This document shows positions 16,681-25,416 of a stretch of 44,388 bases of DNA, piece after piece. The stretch's first letter is position 1. Every line of letters starts with the position of its first letter. The notes under the pieces were generated by a model. That model was not told the DNA's origin and did not search any database. It saw nothing but the letters and a program-made list of their open reading frames with translations. A program made the position numbers and the translations under genes. The DNA comes from JAOACQ01 sp049968515 (GTDB lineage: Bacteria; Spirochaetota; Brevinematia; Brevinematales; JAOACQ01): assembly GCA_049968515.1 (NCBI GenBank), contig JBMFQR010000017.1:1-44388 (forward strand), written 5' to 3'.

Positions 16681-19296
16681 CTACTTTCTGAATGTATAAA
16701 CATAAATATTATCCGGATCGGCAGAAATTAGTTCTACATTGTTATCATTATTTAAATCAAAAAATACAGGTCTTGCAACACCTTTTATTGGAAATCCTTC
16801 TATTTCATTTAATTCTATTGAAAAGGCGTAAATAAAATTGTCATCTCCATAAATGAAAATTTCATCACTTTCATCCCCATCAACATCAAAAATTAAAACC
16901 CCAGCATTTTCAAGCCTGTATGTCTGTTTTGAATTTATTACCTTACCATCAGGAGAGATAATAAAAATAGTGTTTTCTCTTGAAATAGCAAGCAGCTTTT
17001 CCTCCCCTTTAATTTTAACCTTCATAAGGGGTTCCACAAAAGTACCATCAATGCTGACAGGAAAATTTTTCAACATTCTACCCTCGAAATTCCAGCCGTA
17101 AAGCCTCCCCTCCTCTGTAATAAAAAACACCTTTATCTCTCCATGATCTATAAGTATTAAAGGTCTCCCATCTACAGAACCATCCATACTGAGTGGCCAG
17201 CCATTCTGAAGCTGAAAGTTCTTAAAAAGGTAAACCTTACCCCCTGAACAATAAGCCCAGTAATCGTTCCATATAAAAGGCTTCTGTGTGATACTTTCAT
17301 CCATAGATAAAGCTGTTTCGCTAATTTTCTGTGAAGTAAAATCAACTTTTACAAACTTATTCCTTTCATTCGAATAAAAGTAAAGTTCTCCTTTATAAAA
17401 AAATGGATTAAAAGTTGCATCAACATTACTTATTTCTGTTAATGTAAATGTTGCTCCACTCATTTTGAAATATATCAGTTTCTGAAGAGATTTTAAATAA
17501 ACATAAAATCCAGTTCTCTTCTTTTCATCAAATATAATCTCTCCAGTCTCCCCAAAATTGGTAGAATAAATTGTATTTAACTCAATATCCCCAATAACAA
17601 ATGTACCATCCTTCCTAAAATAAAAGAAATATGGCTCGGAACTATTCCGCATAAGCCTTACAAGAAAAGGAGAAGCCGTGTCAACATCAGCAACCTTGGG
17701 GAAATTAATAAATTTTGTAATCCTTTTCTTTTTACTTAAGCCATTAATATTTATTTTTAAACCACTATCCTGCCACATTGCTACAGTTCCGGTGCTATAG
17801 AAATCCAGTATCTTTGTAAGAATGTTTTTATCCTTAAAGAAGAAAGGCTTTTCAACCTCAAGGTTATTATAATATGAAAACAAACACAAATAAAGAGGAA
17901 AACTTCTAAAAAAGAATCTCATACTTTTGTCTTCATAAAAAATGTTTTTCTCCCTGAAATTTTTCACAATCTCTTTCAGGTTATCAGAATCAAGAGAGAT
18001 AAAAAAATAATTACCCATCAAAATATAAAAACCCGAAGGAATATTTACGTTAAAGAGCTTGAGTAATGGTTGCAAAAAATCAACAATCTTTATCTGGTTA
18101 ACCGGGACACCTTCTATTCTAAGATTTGTTATCGTTTCTATTATAAAATTTTTCAAAACCTTGTTCTCAAATTGCCTGAATTTATCAATGTCCTTTATTT
18201 TTAGAAAAATTACTGGCTCCTGTGATTTAATGGTTTTATAAATTCCAACTTCAGACCCGATCCAGCTAAAAATAAGCTCTCTCGAATCCTTACCAAAGAA
18301 AGTCTTTAATGTATCATCCGTTTTCTTTAGATAATCTCTTATCTCCTGAATCTCAAGGCTCTGAATAGCAGAAACCATATCTTCCATATTACAAAGATTA
18401 AAAACGCCGAGAGTTGAAACTCCAGAAGGTATAAGCCTCAAGACATTCAAATAACTAAACTTTGACGAAATAATCTTTTGAAATAATGAATCATCTGAAG
18501 AAATTGAAAGATCCGCTGTTATACTTACATTTGTATTGTTAATGGCCACATCTAAAATTGCATCATCATAAAACCTTAGCTTTTGAAGAATTTTATTCAC
18601 TACTGGAGTTTCAGGCAAAAAACCATTCACAAAATCCAGAGGAGAAATAAGAATTTTCAACCTTTTTCTACTATCTCTTCCAAGAGATTCTACCAATCTT
18701 TTGCTTTTTCTTTCAAGAAAATTTTCTTTTGTTACAAATCTTTCATAAGCTTTTTTTATAGAATCCATCTCGAGTGAGAGAAGAAGAATATTATCAATAA
18801 TTGAAAGATAAATCTCTGTGCCACCCAAAATCTTAAAAATCACCAATCTCCCTTCTTTTATGATAGAAACATTTTTTATGTTAAGGTTATAACCAATAAA
18901 AGGAAGAAATCTTGTGAAAACAGAAAGCCATCCTACATCAAACAAGAAAAGAACCTTATTTTTAGACTCAATCGAAATTGTAATCGGAATATTAATTAGT
19001 TGCTTTGTAAAAAAATTCTTTAATATCTCATTTCCCCTGAGTGAAAAAATCACCTTTCTCAAGTCTTTCATCGATGGTTCTGAAAAAACTATATCTATTA
19101 ACTCAAGAGGAAGGTAGTTTTCATATATATCTTTAAGCGGTGGGGTCTGTACAACAACAGTATATTTATCTGGAAGAAAAGAAAGAACGTTTCTTCTGTT
19201 AATCAGATAATGCAATATTAAAGAACATACAAAAACAAGTATTGCAAGAAGCAAAATAAACTTAAAAACAGGGAAAGGTCTTTTTTCTCCATTCAT
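16681..19296 (-). CDS. Large single-pass membrane protein with propeller-like C-terminus, unknown
   Basis: This 871-aa protein has one N-terminal transmembrane anchor (residues ~10-32) after a short positive segment, so most of it probably faces the periplasm or exterior. The first ~520 residues are a mixed alpha/beta region that resembles DUF3352-type proteins in general pattern (ADTVVY-like start: FLPDKYTVVVQTPPLKDIYE), but I am not sure of that family. The C-terminal ~350 residues contain repeated strand blocks with FG-GAP/VCBS-type calcium-loop motifs: FDVDGDESDEIFIYGDDNFI and FFDLNNDNNVELISADPDNI, as in beta-propeller proteins. A promoter (19313-19341) lies ~17 bases upstream of the ATG. 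It stands alone between rnpB and yajC. Confidence 0.65.
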   Translation of the reverse strand: MNGEKRPFPVFKFILLLAILVFVCSLILHYLINRRNVLSFLPDKYTVVVQTPPLKDIYENYLPLELIDIVFSEPSMKDLRKVIFSLRGNEILKNFFTKQLINIPITISIESKNKVLFLFDVGWLSVFTRFLPFIGYNLNIKNVSIIKEGRLVIFKILGGTEIYLSIIDNILLLSLEMDSIKKAYERFVTKENFLERKSKRLVESLGRDSRKRLKILISPLDFVNGFLPETPVVNKILQKLRFYDDAILDVAINNTNVSITADLSISSDDSLFQKIISSKFSYLNVLRLIPSGVSTLGVFNLCNMEDMVSAIQSLEIQEIRDYLKKTDDTLKTFFGKDSRELIFSWIGSEVGIYKTIKSQEPVIFLKIKDIDKFRQFENKVLKNFIIETITNLRIEGVPVNQIKIVDFLQPLLKLFNVNIPSGFYILMGNYFFISLDSDNLKEIVKNFREKNIFYEDKSMRFFFRSFPLYLCLFSYYNNLEVEKPFFFKDKNILTKILDFYSTGTVAMWQDSGLKININGLSKKKRITKFINFPKVADVDTASPFLVRLMRNSSEPYFFYFRKDGTFVIGDIELNTIYSTNFGETGEIIFDEKKRTGFYVYLKSLQKLIYFKMSGATFTLTEISNVDATFNPFFYKGELYFYSNERNKFVKVDFTSQKISETALSMDESITQKPFIWNDYWAYCSGGKVYLFKNFQLQNGWPLSMDGSVDGRPLILIDHGEIKVFFITEEGRLYGWNFEGRMLKNFPVSIDGTFVEPLMKVKIKGEEKLLAISRENTIFIISPDGKVINSKQTYRLENAGVLIFDVDGDESDEIFIYGDDNFIYAFSIELNEIEGFPIKGVARPVFFDLNNDNNVELISADPDNIYVYTFRK

Positions 19297-19312
19297 AAAA
19301 ACCTCGTAAAAA

Positions 19313-19341
19313 ATTTTAAGTTTTTACTGAAAAAATTTCAA
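19313..19341 (-). promoter_or_regulatory. Promoter of the large membrane protein gene
   Basis: Minus strand TTGAAA (19341-19336), 17-base spacer, TAAAAT (19318-19313). The leader is short, ~10 bases, and carries GAGG before the ATG at 19296. Confidence 0.65.
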
Positions 19342-19417
19342 ATATTGAGCGTCCAAAAAGAAACAAGTTATTCTGAATAAAATTAAGAATAATTTGATAT
19401 TACAAGAAAGCTATTTT

Positions 19418-19446
19418 TTGACTTGAATGGAATAATCATTTATAAT
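19418..19446 (+). promoter_or_regulatory. Promoter of yajC-secD-secF-larC
   Basis: TTGACT (19418-19423), 17-base spacer, TATAAT (19441-19446). It lies on top of an in-frame upstream ATG at 19423 and so decides that yajC starts at 19483. Confidence 0.8.
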
Positions 19447-19482
19447 TTAAAGAGTGTTTTATTTTTTATGGAGGATAATTAT

Positions 19483-19794
19483 ATGAATTTTGGACTGTTT
19501 CTACAAAATGCTCCTGCTGGAGGAGCCTCTCCTGCAGGCGCAGGTATCACGCAGCTTTTACTCCTTGTTGGTGTGTTTGTTGTCTTTTACCTTGTGCTTA
19601 TACTCCCCGAAAGCAGGAAGAGGAAAAAGCTTCAGAAGGAAATAAGTGAACTAAAAATAGGAGACAAGGTTCTACTGAGTGGTGGTATAATTGGTAATGT
19701 TGAGTTCATTGGTGAAAAGACCTTGTATGTAAAGAGTGCTGATGCAAAGATAGAAGTTTTGAAAGCTTCAGTCGTAGAAGTGATAAAAAAGTAA
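19483..19794 (+). CDS. yajC: Preprotein translocase subunit YajC
   Basis: This 103-aa protein is the small membrane component that associates with SecDF. It has a short N-terminal region rich in Ala/Gly/Pro, one transmembrane helix (~21-42, LLLLVGVFVVFYLVLILPES) and a C-terminal cytoplasmic beta domain with the family pattern LKIGDKVLLSGGIIGNVEFI. The start at 19483 is chosen because it has GGAGG at the right distance and because a longer in-frame start at 19423 lies inside the promoter. The gene is first in the yajC-secD-secF order common in bacteria; secD follows after 27 bases. Confidence 0.95.
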   Translation: MNFGLFLQNAPAGGASPAGAGITQLLLLVGVFVVFYLVLILPESRKRKKLQKEISELKIGDKVLLSGGIIGNVEFIGEKTLYVKSADAKIEVLKASVVEVIKK

Positions 19795-19821
19795 TCCCCC
19801 CTTTAAATTCTGGAGGTTTTT

Positions 19822-21360
19822 ATGGGCAAGCTGGGTAGATTTATATTTCTGATGCTTACAGTGATTGTATGTCTATGGGTTTTGATGCCTACTTTAAAAT
19901 GGTACTTTTTTATTCCAGAAAGTGAAAAGAATCTTCTCAAACTTTCTCAGGATGAGCTTGATACCAGAAGTGTAGAAATAAAAAAGAAGGTTATGGAATT
20001 AAAAAAGATAAGACAAAATTCAATAAGCCTGGGTCTTGATCTGCAGGGTGGTGTAAACCTAACTCTTGAAGTTGATGAAGAAGAACTAAAAAAACAACTC
20101 CTCGAAAAGTATGAATTTGATGAAAAGAAGCTTGAGGAAAATTTCAAGTCAGAATATGAAAATGCACTTGAAAGAGGTCTTGAAGTCTTAAAGAATAGAA
20201 TGGACCAGTTTGGTGTGGCTGAACCTGTGATAAGAAAAACCTTTGAGGGAAGAATATCGGTGGAACTACCCGGGCTTAACAATCCCCAGCTTGTTAGAGA
20301 TGCACTTAACAGAGTGGGGAGGCTTGAATTTCACATTGTGGATGAAAAGGCAATGGAAGAGTTACAAAGGCTTGGCGTAGACATAAGAAATGGCTACGTC
20401 GTTTCGAGAGAGAAAGTACCATCCGAATTCAAGCTTGCCGAGGATTCTGACTGGTATTCCTACTGGGAAAATGATCAATATGGTATACCGAGACTCAAGG
20501 GGTGGTATATCCTCAAGAAAAAGGTAGAACTCGATGGAACAATGGTAAAAAATGCAAGGTCAGACGCCGATAACTTTGGGAGACCTATTGTAAATTTTGA
20601 ACTTACTCCTGAAGGTGGCGATATTTTTGCAGAGGTCACCGCACAAAATGTTAAAAATAGACTTGCCATAGTGCTTGATGGCAGGGTAAAGAGTGCCCCT
20701 GTAATTCAACAGGAAATTAGTGGGGGCAGAGGACAGATAAGTGGAAGCTTTACTGTAGATGAAACTATATTTCTTGCAAACATTTTAAAATCGGGTGCTC
20801 TTCCAGTAAAATTGAAAGTGGCTCAGGAAAGGGTTATAGGTCCGGGACTTGGAAAAGACTCTATTATAGAAAGTGGAAGAGCGATGTTAATAGGAACAAT
20901 CCTCGTAATCTTATTTATGCTAATTTACTATAAAATAGCTGGTTTTATTGCTTCAATAACTTTAGCTTTCAACATTTTCTATTTGCTTGCCCTCCTGGCA
21001 ATGGTTAAAGCCACTCTCACTCTCTCTGGAATAGCAGGTATAGCTCTTACAGTAGGTATGGCAGTGGATGCAAATGTGATTATCTATGAGAGAATAAGAG
21101 AAGAAATGAGGGTCTCAAAGGTTTTCAGGCATGCCTTGGATAATGGTTTCTCTCATGCGAGAGCCACTATACTCGATGCCAATATTACTACAATAATTGC
21201 AGCAGTAGCTCTTTACGTCTTCGGCAGTGGAACAATAAAGGGTTTTGGTATAACATTACTTTTTGGTATAGTTGCAAACATCTTTGCTGCATTGTTTATT
21301 ACAAGATTCTTGTTTGATAGCTGGATAGATATTTTCAGACCTAAAAAGATTTCTATATAA
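19822..21360 (+). CDS. secD: Protein translocase subunit SecD
   Basis: This 512-aa RND-superfamily protein uses the ion gradient with SecF to complete export of proteins through SecYEG. One transmembrane helix at residues ~8-26 is followed by a large periplasmic P1 domain. The latter begins with the classic SLGLDLQGGVNLTLEVDEEE and includes LKNRMDQFGVAEPVIRKTFE. Five C-terminal membrane helices contain the conserved GMAVDANVIIYERIREEM in TM4. A GGAGG precedes the ATG. The long charged insert at ~80-115 (EEELKKQLLEKYEFDEKKLE) is somewhat larger than in E. coli-type domains. secF follows 17 bases later. Confidence 0.97.
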   Translation: MGKLGRFIFLMLTVIVCLWVLMPTLKWYFFIPESEKNLLKLSQDELDTRSVEIKKKVMELKKIRQNSISLGLDLQGGVNLTLEVDEEELKKQLLEKYEFDEKKLEENFKSEYENALERGLEVLKNRMDQFGVAEPVIRKTFEGRISVELPGLNNPQLVRDALNRVGRLEFHIVDEKAMEELQRLGVDIRNGYVVSREKVPSEFKLAEDSDWYSYWENDQYGIPRLKGWYILKKKVELDGTMVKNARSDADNFGRPIVNFELTPEGGDIFAEVTAQNVKNRLAIVLDGRVKSAPVIQQEISGGRGQISGSFTVDETIFLANILKSGALPVKLKVAQERVIGPGLGKDSIIESGRAMLIGTILVILFMLIYYKIAGFIASITLAFNIFYLLALLAMVKATLTLSGIAGIALTVGMAVDANVIIYERIREEMRVSKVFRHALDNGFSHARATILDANITTIIAAVALYVFGSGTIKGFGITLLFGIVANIFAALFITRFLFDSWIDIFRPKKISI

Positions 21361-21377
21361 AATATAAGGGGATCCAT

Positions 21378-22307
21378 ATGAGCACCAATACAGAAACAAT
21401 AGCCACAAAAGCAGTTTTTGAGAAGGTTATTCCTTTCACAAAATTATTCAAGACATCAATTATATCAGTTATTCTTATCATTGCTGGAATTATCATTTAC
21501 TTTGTAAAAGGAGGTTTTGAACTCGGTATAGATTTTAAAGGTGGTGTAAAGATAGAATGCGTCATAAATAATCCAGAAATCGACATAAAAAAGTTGAGGG
21601 GGCTTTTTTCTTCTGCCTCAATGCAAGCAGAGATTAATTATGTTGGTAATCCAGAAGCAAAATCTTTTCTCATAACTCTACCAGTCAGTGAAAGTAATTC
21701 TGAAGAGGTTATTTCAAAGGCTCTTTCTTTTTTGGGAGAAAAATTTGGAAATGAGAATATTGAAGTCAAAGGTAGAGAAATTGTTGAACCAAAAATAGGT
21801 AAGACCTTTGCCTTCAAGGCATTACAGCTTCTTGTAATCGTCTCAATACTCCTTCTCTTTTATATCTTATTCAGGTTTGATATATTTTACTCAATTGGAG
21901 CCATAGTGGCACTCATCCATGACGCTTTAATGATGCTTGTCTTTACATTATTTCTAAAGATTCCAATTGATATTACCATTATTGCTGCAATACTCACAGT
22001 GCTTGGTTATTCCATTAATGATACTATTGTGGTATTTGACAGGATAAGAGAATTAAAACAGCTTACACCACAGGAAGAATTTTCTCTTTTGATTGATAAA
22101 GCCACAACGCAAACCCTAAATAGAACAATAATTACCTCACTTACCACAATCTTTGTTTCCTTGGCTTTGTATCTTTTTGGTGGAATTGTACTTAAAAACT
22201 TTGCTCTTATCCTCACTATAGGATTTATTTCCGGGACATATTCTTCCATATTTATTGCTGCTTTCATCACCTATCTGTTAAGAAAAAGGTTTCTAAAAAA
22301 TCCTTGA
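21378..22307 (+). CDS. secF: Protein translocase subunit SecF
   Basis: This 309-aa partner of SecD has six transmembrane helices and a periplasmic domain that starts ELGIDFKGGVKIECVINNPE. The conserved TM4 motif is GYSINDTIVVFDRIRELKQL, with the acidic/charged residues thought to serve ion coupling. It is co-transcribed with yajC and secD. Length is normal. If the cell is a Na+ energetics organism, as the K subunit suggests, SecDF could also be Na+-driven, but the sequence does not decide this by eye. Confidence 0.96.
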   Translation: MSTNTETIATKAVFEKVIPFTKLFKTSIISVILIIAGIIIYFVKGGFELGIDFKGGVKIECVINNPEIDIKKLRGLFSSASMQAEINYVGNPEAKSFLITLPVSESNSEEVISKALSFLGEKFGNENIEVKGREIVEPKIGKTFAFKALQLLVIVSILLLFYILFRFDIFYSIGAIVALIHDALMMLVFTLFLKIPIDITIIAAILTVLGYSINDTIVVFDRIRELKQLTPQEEFSLLIDKATTQTLNRTIITSLTTIFVSLALYLFGGIVLKNFALILTIGFISGTYSSIFIAAFITYLLRKRFLKNP

Positions 22308-22322
22308 GGTGATAAAGTTAGA

Positions 22323-23507
22323 ATGGCATTTTATGAGGCAAAAAGTATGAAAATCCTTTACTACGATTGCTTTGCGGGAATTAGCGGAGATATGAATTTA
22401 TCGGCACTTGTTGATTTGGCTGGAAATGAAAAAGAATTGCAGGATTTAATCAGCGAGATCTTTAATGATAATGTCTTAATCGAATTCCAGAATGTAGATA
22501 AAAATGGCGTTTCCTGTAAAAAGCTAAACATCATTGAGAAAAAACATGCTGAAAAACATCTTCATCTCCATGAAATAAAAGAAATAATAGAAAGTGCAAA
22601 TATTTCAACTTATGTTAAAGAAAAAAGTCTTGAAATATTACAAAAAATAGCTTTTGCTGAAGCTAAAATTCACAATACATCACCAGATAAAATCCACTTT
22701 CACGAAATTGGTGCAGTTGACACAATAATCGACATTGTGGGGGGAATTTTTGCACTTGAAAAACTCAAAGTTGATAAAGTTTACTCATCGACAATAGAAA
22801 CTGGCTATGGATTTATTGAGATTGCTCATGGCAAATTTCCCATACCAGCACCGGCAACAGCAGAAATACTAAAAGGTTTTCCTATAAAACAGACAATCAA
22901 AGGAGAAGCTACTACTCCAACTGGAGCAGCAATTATAACCTCAATTGCGACGGGCTTTGGACTCCCCGAAAACTTTATGATAGAAAAGATAGGATATGGA
23001 GCAGGAGAAAGAGAGGCAGAAATTCCAAATTGTCTCAGGGTTTTTTATGGCAACATTTCAGAAAAAAGCACCATCGAAGAAGATGGGCTACTTATTGAAG
23101 TAAATCTTGATGATATGACACCGGAAAGAATAGATTTTATAATGGAAAAACTCTTCATGGCTGGTGCACTGGATGTATTTATCACGCCTATAATTATGAA
23201 GAAAAGCAGACCTGCTTTTACACTTTCAGTTCTCTGCGAAACTGGAAAGGAAGAAGCTCTCGAGAAAATTATCTTTGAAGAAACAACAACTTTTGGCTTA
23301 AGAAAAATACCAGTCAGAAAAAATATGTTAAAAAGAAAAACAGAAGTGATTAATACCCCTCTCGGCAAAGTAAGAGTAAAGACTGGCTATTTTGGAGGAA
23401 GAGAAATAAAGAGAAAGCTCGAATATGAAGATGTAAAACGCATAGCAACCGAAAAAAATCTTACATTTGAAGAGGCACTAAAAATAATCCAGAGCCATTG
23501 CATATAA
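22323..23507 (+). CDS. larC: LarC: nickel insertion enzyme for the nickel-pincer cofactor
   Basis: This 394-aa protein is a full-length LarC, which inserts nickel into pyridinium-3,5-bisthiocarboxylic acid mononucleotide in a CTP-dependent step to make the lactate racemase-type NPN cofactor. Blocks: MKILYYDCFAGISGDMNLSA at the start, the His-rich HAEKHLHLHEIKEI, FHEIGAVDTIIDIVGGIFAL, GFIEIAHGKFPIPAPATAEI, and the C-terminal LLIEVNLDDMTPERIDF. It is one uninterrupted frame, unlike the frameshifted larC1/larC2 of Lactiplantibacillus. Homologues usually begin MKILYYD, which points to the ATG at 22347. The ATG at 22323 has a good GAGGTGAT, so either may be used. larA, larB and larE are not in the window. 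It ends the secDF transcript. Confidence 0.93.
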   Translation: MAFYEAKSMKILYYDCFAGISGDMNLSALVDLAGNEKELQDLISEIFNDNVLIEFQNVDKNGVSCKKLNIIEKKHAEKHLHLHEIKEIIESANISTYVKEKSLEILQKIAFAEAKIHNTSPDKIHFHEIGAVDTIIDIVGGIFALEKLKVDKVYSSTIETGYGFIEIAHGKFPIPAPATAEILKGFPIKQTIKGEATTPTGAAIITSIATGFGLPENFMIEKIGYGAGEREAEIPNCLRVFYGNISEKSTIEEDGLLIEVNLDDMTPERIDFIMEKLFMAGALDVFITPIIMKKSRPAFTLSVLCETGKEEALEKIIFEETTTFGLRKIPVRKNMLKRKTEVINTPLGKVRVKTGYFGGREIKRKLEYEDVKRIATEKNLTFEEALKIIQSHCI

Positions 23508-23526
23508 TATAAGAGTGTGGTATAAT
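23498..23526 (+). promoter_or_regulatory. Promoter of the 23559-26250 operon
   Basis: TTGCAT (23498-23503), 17-base spacer, TATAAT (23521-23526). It overlaps the last codons of larC by a few bases and fixes the next gene's start at 23559 rather than a TTG at 23529. Confidence 0.8.
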
Positions 23527-23558
23527 TCTTGTGTAGAATAATCTTAGAAGGGGAAAAT

Positions 23559-23939
23559 ATGGAGGTTCAAAAAGAGGTAAGAATTTTTCACGGTATCGTC
23601 CTCTTTGGAATGCGACTCCTCGACAAATACATAAAAGAAAAGGTAAAAGAATATAAAGAGATGGCAGAAAATCCAAAGGAAACTTTTACTATCTTAAGAA
23701 AAGAGAATCTTGCTTTACTGGAAAGAGAATCCTATCACATTCATGAGACCATAAAAAAGATAGAAGAAATTAACATTCACCAGTTTAAAACCCCCGAAGA
23801 ATATAAGGAATATCTGTTAAATTTATTTAAAGAGTTCTATAAACAACAGGGTTCACCACCAGCCTGTTATAACATTTTCAAGGAAAAGCTTGAGATATGC
23901 TGGCAGTTCTACAACGAATTTCATAAAGAAGCGGTTTAG
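23559..23939 (+). CDS. Unknown helical cytoplasmic protein
   Basis: This 126-aa protein has no motif I recognise. It is strongly helical, highly charged (Lys/Glu-rich) and lacks transmembrane or signal segments. A patterned stretch YKEMAENPKETFTILRKENL is followed by amphipathic helices, and a Pro-Pro-Ala-Cys turn (QGSPPACYNIFKEKLEICWQ) holds both cysteines of the C-terminal third. The start ATG at 23559 has AGAAGGGG at a proper distance and lies ~26 bases after the predicted transcription start. It is first in an operon with the ABM-domain protein (9 bases later), an iron alcohol dehydrogenase and RNase HIII, so it may act with the oxidoreductases, but this is only association. Confidence 0.7.
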   Translation: MEVQKEVRIFHGIVLFGMRLLDKYIKEKVKEYKEMAENPKETFTILRKENLALLERESYHIHETIKKIEEINIHQFKTPEEYKEYLLNLFKEFYKQQGSPPACYNIFKEKLEICWQFYNEFHKEAV

Positions 23940-23948
23940 GAGAAGGAT

Positions 23949-24260
23949 ATGATTGTTACAATAATAAATGTGTGGGTAAAACCAGAAAAAAGAGAAGAGT
24001 TTATAAAAGCCTCACTTGAAAACCACAGAAATTCTATAAAGGAAAAAGGCAACCTGCGATTTGACATTCTGCAAGACAAAAATGATCCAAACAAATTTAC
24101 ATTTTATGAGGCTTATGAAAGCGAAGAAGCTGCAAAGGCACACAAGGAAACGGAACACTACAAAAAGTGGAAAGAGAAAGTTGAAAGCTTTATGGCACGT
24201 CCGAGAGAAGGCATCGCACATACTGTTATTGCACCTGAGGACATATCGCTATGGAAATGA
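23949..24260 (+). CDS. Antibiotic biosynthesis monooxygenase (ABM) domain protein, LsrG/YgiN-like
   Basis: This 103-aa protein is a single ABM ferredoxin-like domain that dimerises and usually acts as a cofactor-free monooxygenase or isomerase. The pattern VTIINVWVKPEKREEFIKAS, then NLRFDILQDKNDPNKFTFYE and EAAKAHKETEHYKKWKEKVE, is that of the YgiN/LsrG branch (quinol or autoinducer-2 phosphate processing). The real substrate is unknown, and no lsr genes are seen. AGGAGAAGG precedes the ATG. Its stop overlaps the start region of the next gene (ATG at 24251 lies 10 bases before its end), so the two are co-translated. Confidence 0.9.
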   Translation: MIVTIINVWVKPEKREEFIKASLENHRNSIKEKGNLRFDILQDKNDPNKFTFYEAYESEEAAKAHKETEHYKKWKEKVESFMARPREGIAHTVIAPEDISLWK

Positions 24261-25408
24261 GCTTCAACTTTCTGGCCAATCCAAAGCTGTATTTTGGAAA
24301 AGAGAAAATCTTTTTACTACCTAAGATATTAAGAGAACTGGGCAAAAACATACTTCTTATCACTACAAATTCCTTCACAAAAAGTAGTATATACACCCGA
24401 CTCCTCGAAGATTTCAGAAAAGAAAAATTAAAAGTTTCAGAATTCATAAATTACAGCGAACCTTCTGTAGAAAATGTTGACTTAATAGTAAAAGAATTCT
24501 CCAAAGAAAATATAAATGTTGTTGTTTCAATTGGAGGTGGTAGTCCCATAGACCTCGGCAAGGCTGTCTCTGCGATGTTGCCACTCAAAGAAAGTGTTGC
24601 GACCTATCTTGAAGGAGTAGGAAATAAGAAACATCCGGGTATAAAGGTTCCATTTATAGCAGTTCCAACAACTGCTGGAACAGGTGCTGAAGCCACAAAA
24701 AATGCTGTGATTTCAAAGGTTGGAACCAATGGCTTCAAGCGTTCTTTAAGAAATGACAACTTTATGCCAGATATTGCTATTGTAGATCCAGAATTGACAA
24801 AAAGCTGCCCTCTGGAGGTAGCATTTGCCTGTGGAATGGATGCATTAACACAACTTATAGAATCATATGTATCAACAACATCCAACGTTTATACAGATGC
24901 ACTTTGTGAAAAGGCTTTCTCTCTCTTCGGTTACTCCTTTGAAAGGCTTCTAAAAAACAATGCAGATGAAAACGACCTTGCAAATCTCTCCTTTTCAGCT
25001 TATATTTCCGGTATTACACTCACGAATGCAGGTCTTGGAGCTGTGCATGGATTTGCCTCTGTGATTGGAGGATATTATCCCCTACCCCACGGCGTGGTCT
25101 GTGCAAAATTATTGCCTTTTGTTACAGAACAAACCATTGAAAAGTTAAAATCTCAAAATGAAAATTCCTTATTCTTGAAAAAATATCTTGTCATAGCAAA
25201 CCTATTAACAGGAAAAAATAAAACTGACCCCACATCACTTGTAGAATACCTGAAGAATCTGAACAGCAAAGTTAGACTCAAGAATTTTTCAGAGTATGGT
25301 ATTAACTTTAAAGAATACGAGAAAATAGCCAGTGAAACATCATCAAAAAATAATCCGATAACACTAACAAAAGAAGACCTCATCGAAATACTTGAAAAAT
25401 CAGAATAG
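24251..25408 (+). CDS. Iron-containing alcohol dehydrogenase
   Basis: This 385-aa enzyme is a group III (Fe-type) NAD(P)-dependent alcohol dehydrogenase. The nucleotide-binding loop is VVVSIGGGSPIDLGKAVSAM and the substrate/metal region reads PTTAGTGAEATKNAVIS. The metal-ligand motif is GLGAVHGFASVIGGYYPLPHG with both histidines, plus the Asp/His in the MDALTQLIESYVS segment. Substrate cannot be read from sequence: butanol, lactaldehyde, 1,3-propanediol and phosphonate types share these motifs. The start at 24251 has GAGG 10 bases upstream; an internal ATG at 24257, overlapping the previous stop as ATGA, is the alternative. Co-operonic with the ABM protein, suggesting that both handle a reactive carbonyl or quinone-like compound. 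Confidence 0.93.
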   Translation: MEMSFNFLANPKLYFGKEKIFLLPKILRELGKNILLITTNSFTKSSIYTRLLEDFRKEKLKVSEFINYSEPSVENVDLIVKEFSKENINVVVSIGGGSPIDLGKAVSAMLPLKESVATYLEGVGNKKHPGIKVPFIAVPTTAGTGAEATKNAVISKVGTNGFKRSLRNDNFMPDIAIVDPELTKSCPLEVAFACGMDALTQLIESYVSTTSNVYTDALCEKAFSLFGYSFERLLKNNADENDLANLSFSAYISGITLTNAGLGAVHGFASVIGGYYPLPHGVVCAKLLPFVTEQTIEKLKSQNENSLFLKKYLVIANLLTGKNKTDPTSLVEYLKNLNSKVRLKNFSEYGINFKEYEKIASETSSKNNPITLTKEDLIEILEKSE

Positions 25409-25416
25409 GAAAGCCA

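Noticed and set aside
19423..19482. Longer N-terminus for yajC starting at 19423
   Set aside because: This start lies within the -35/-10 promoter (19418-19446) and so would not be in the mRNA; 19483 has a good GGAGG.
23529..23558. TTG start for the 126-aa protein gene
   Set aside because: It lies at about the predicted transcription start, without a ribosome site; the ATG at 23559 has AGAAGGGG.
24226..24447. Minus-strand frame across the ABM/ADH junction
   Set aside because: It is antisense to two clear enzymes with family motifs and overlapping starts.
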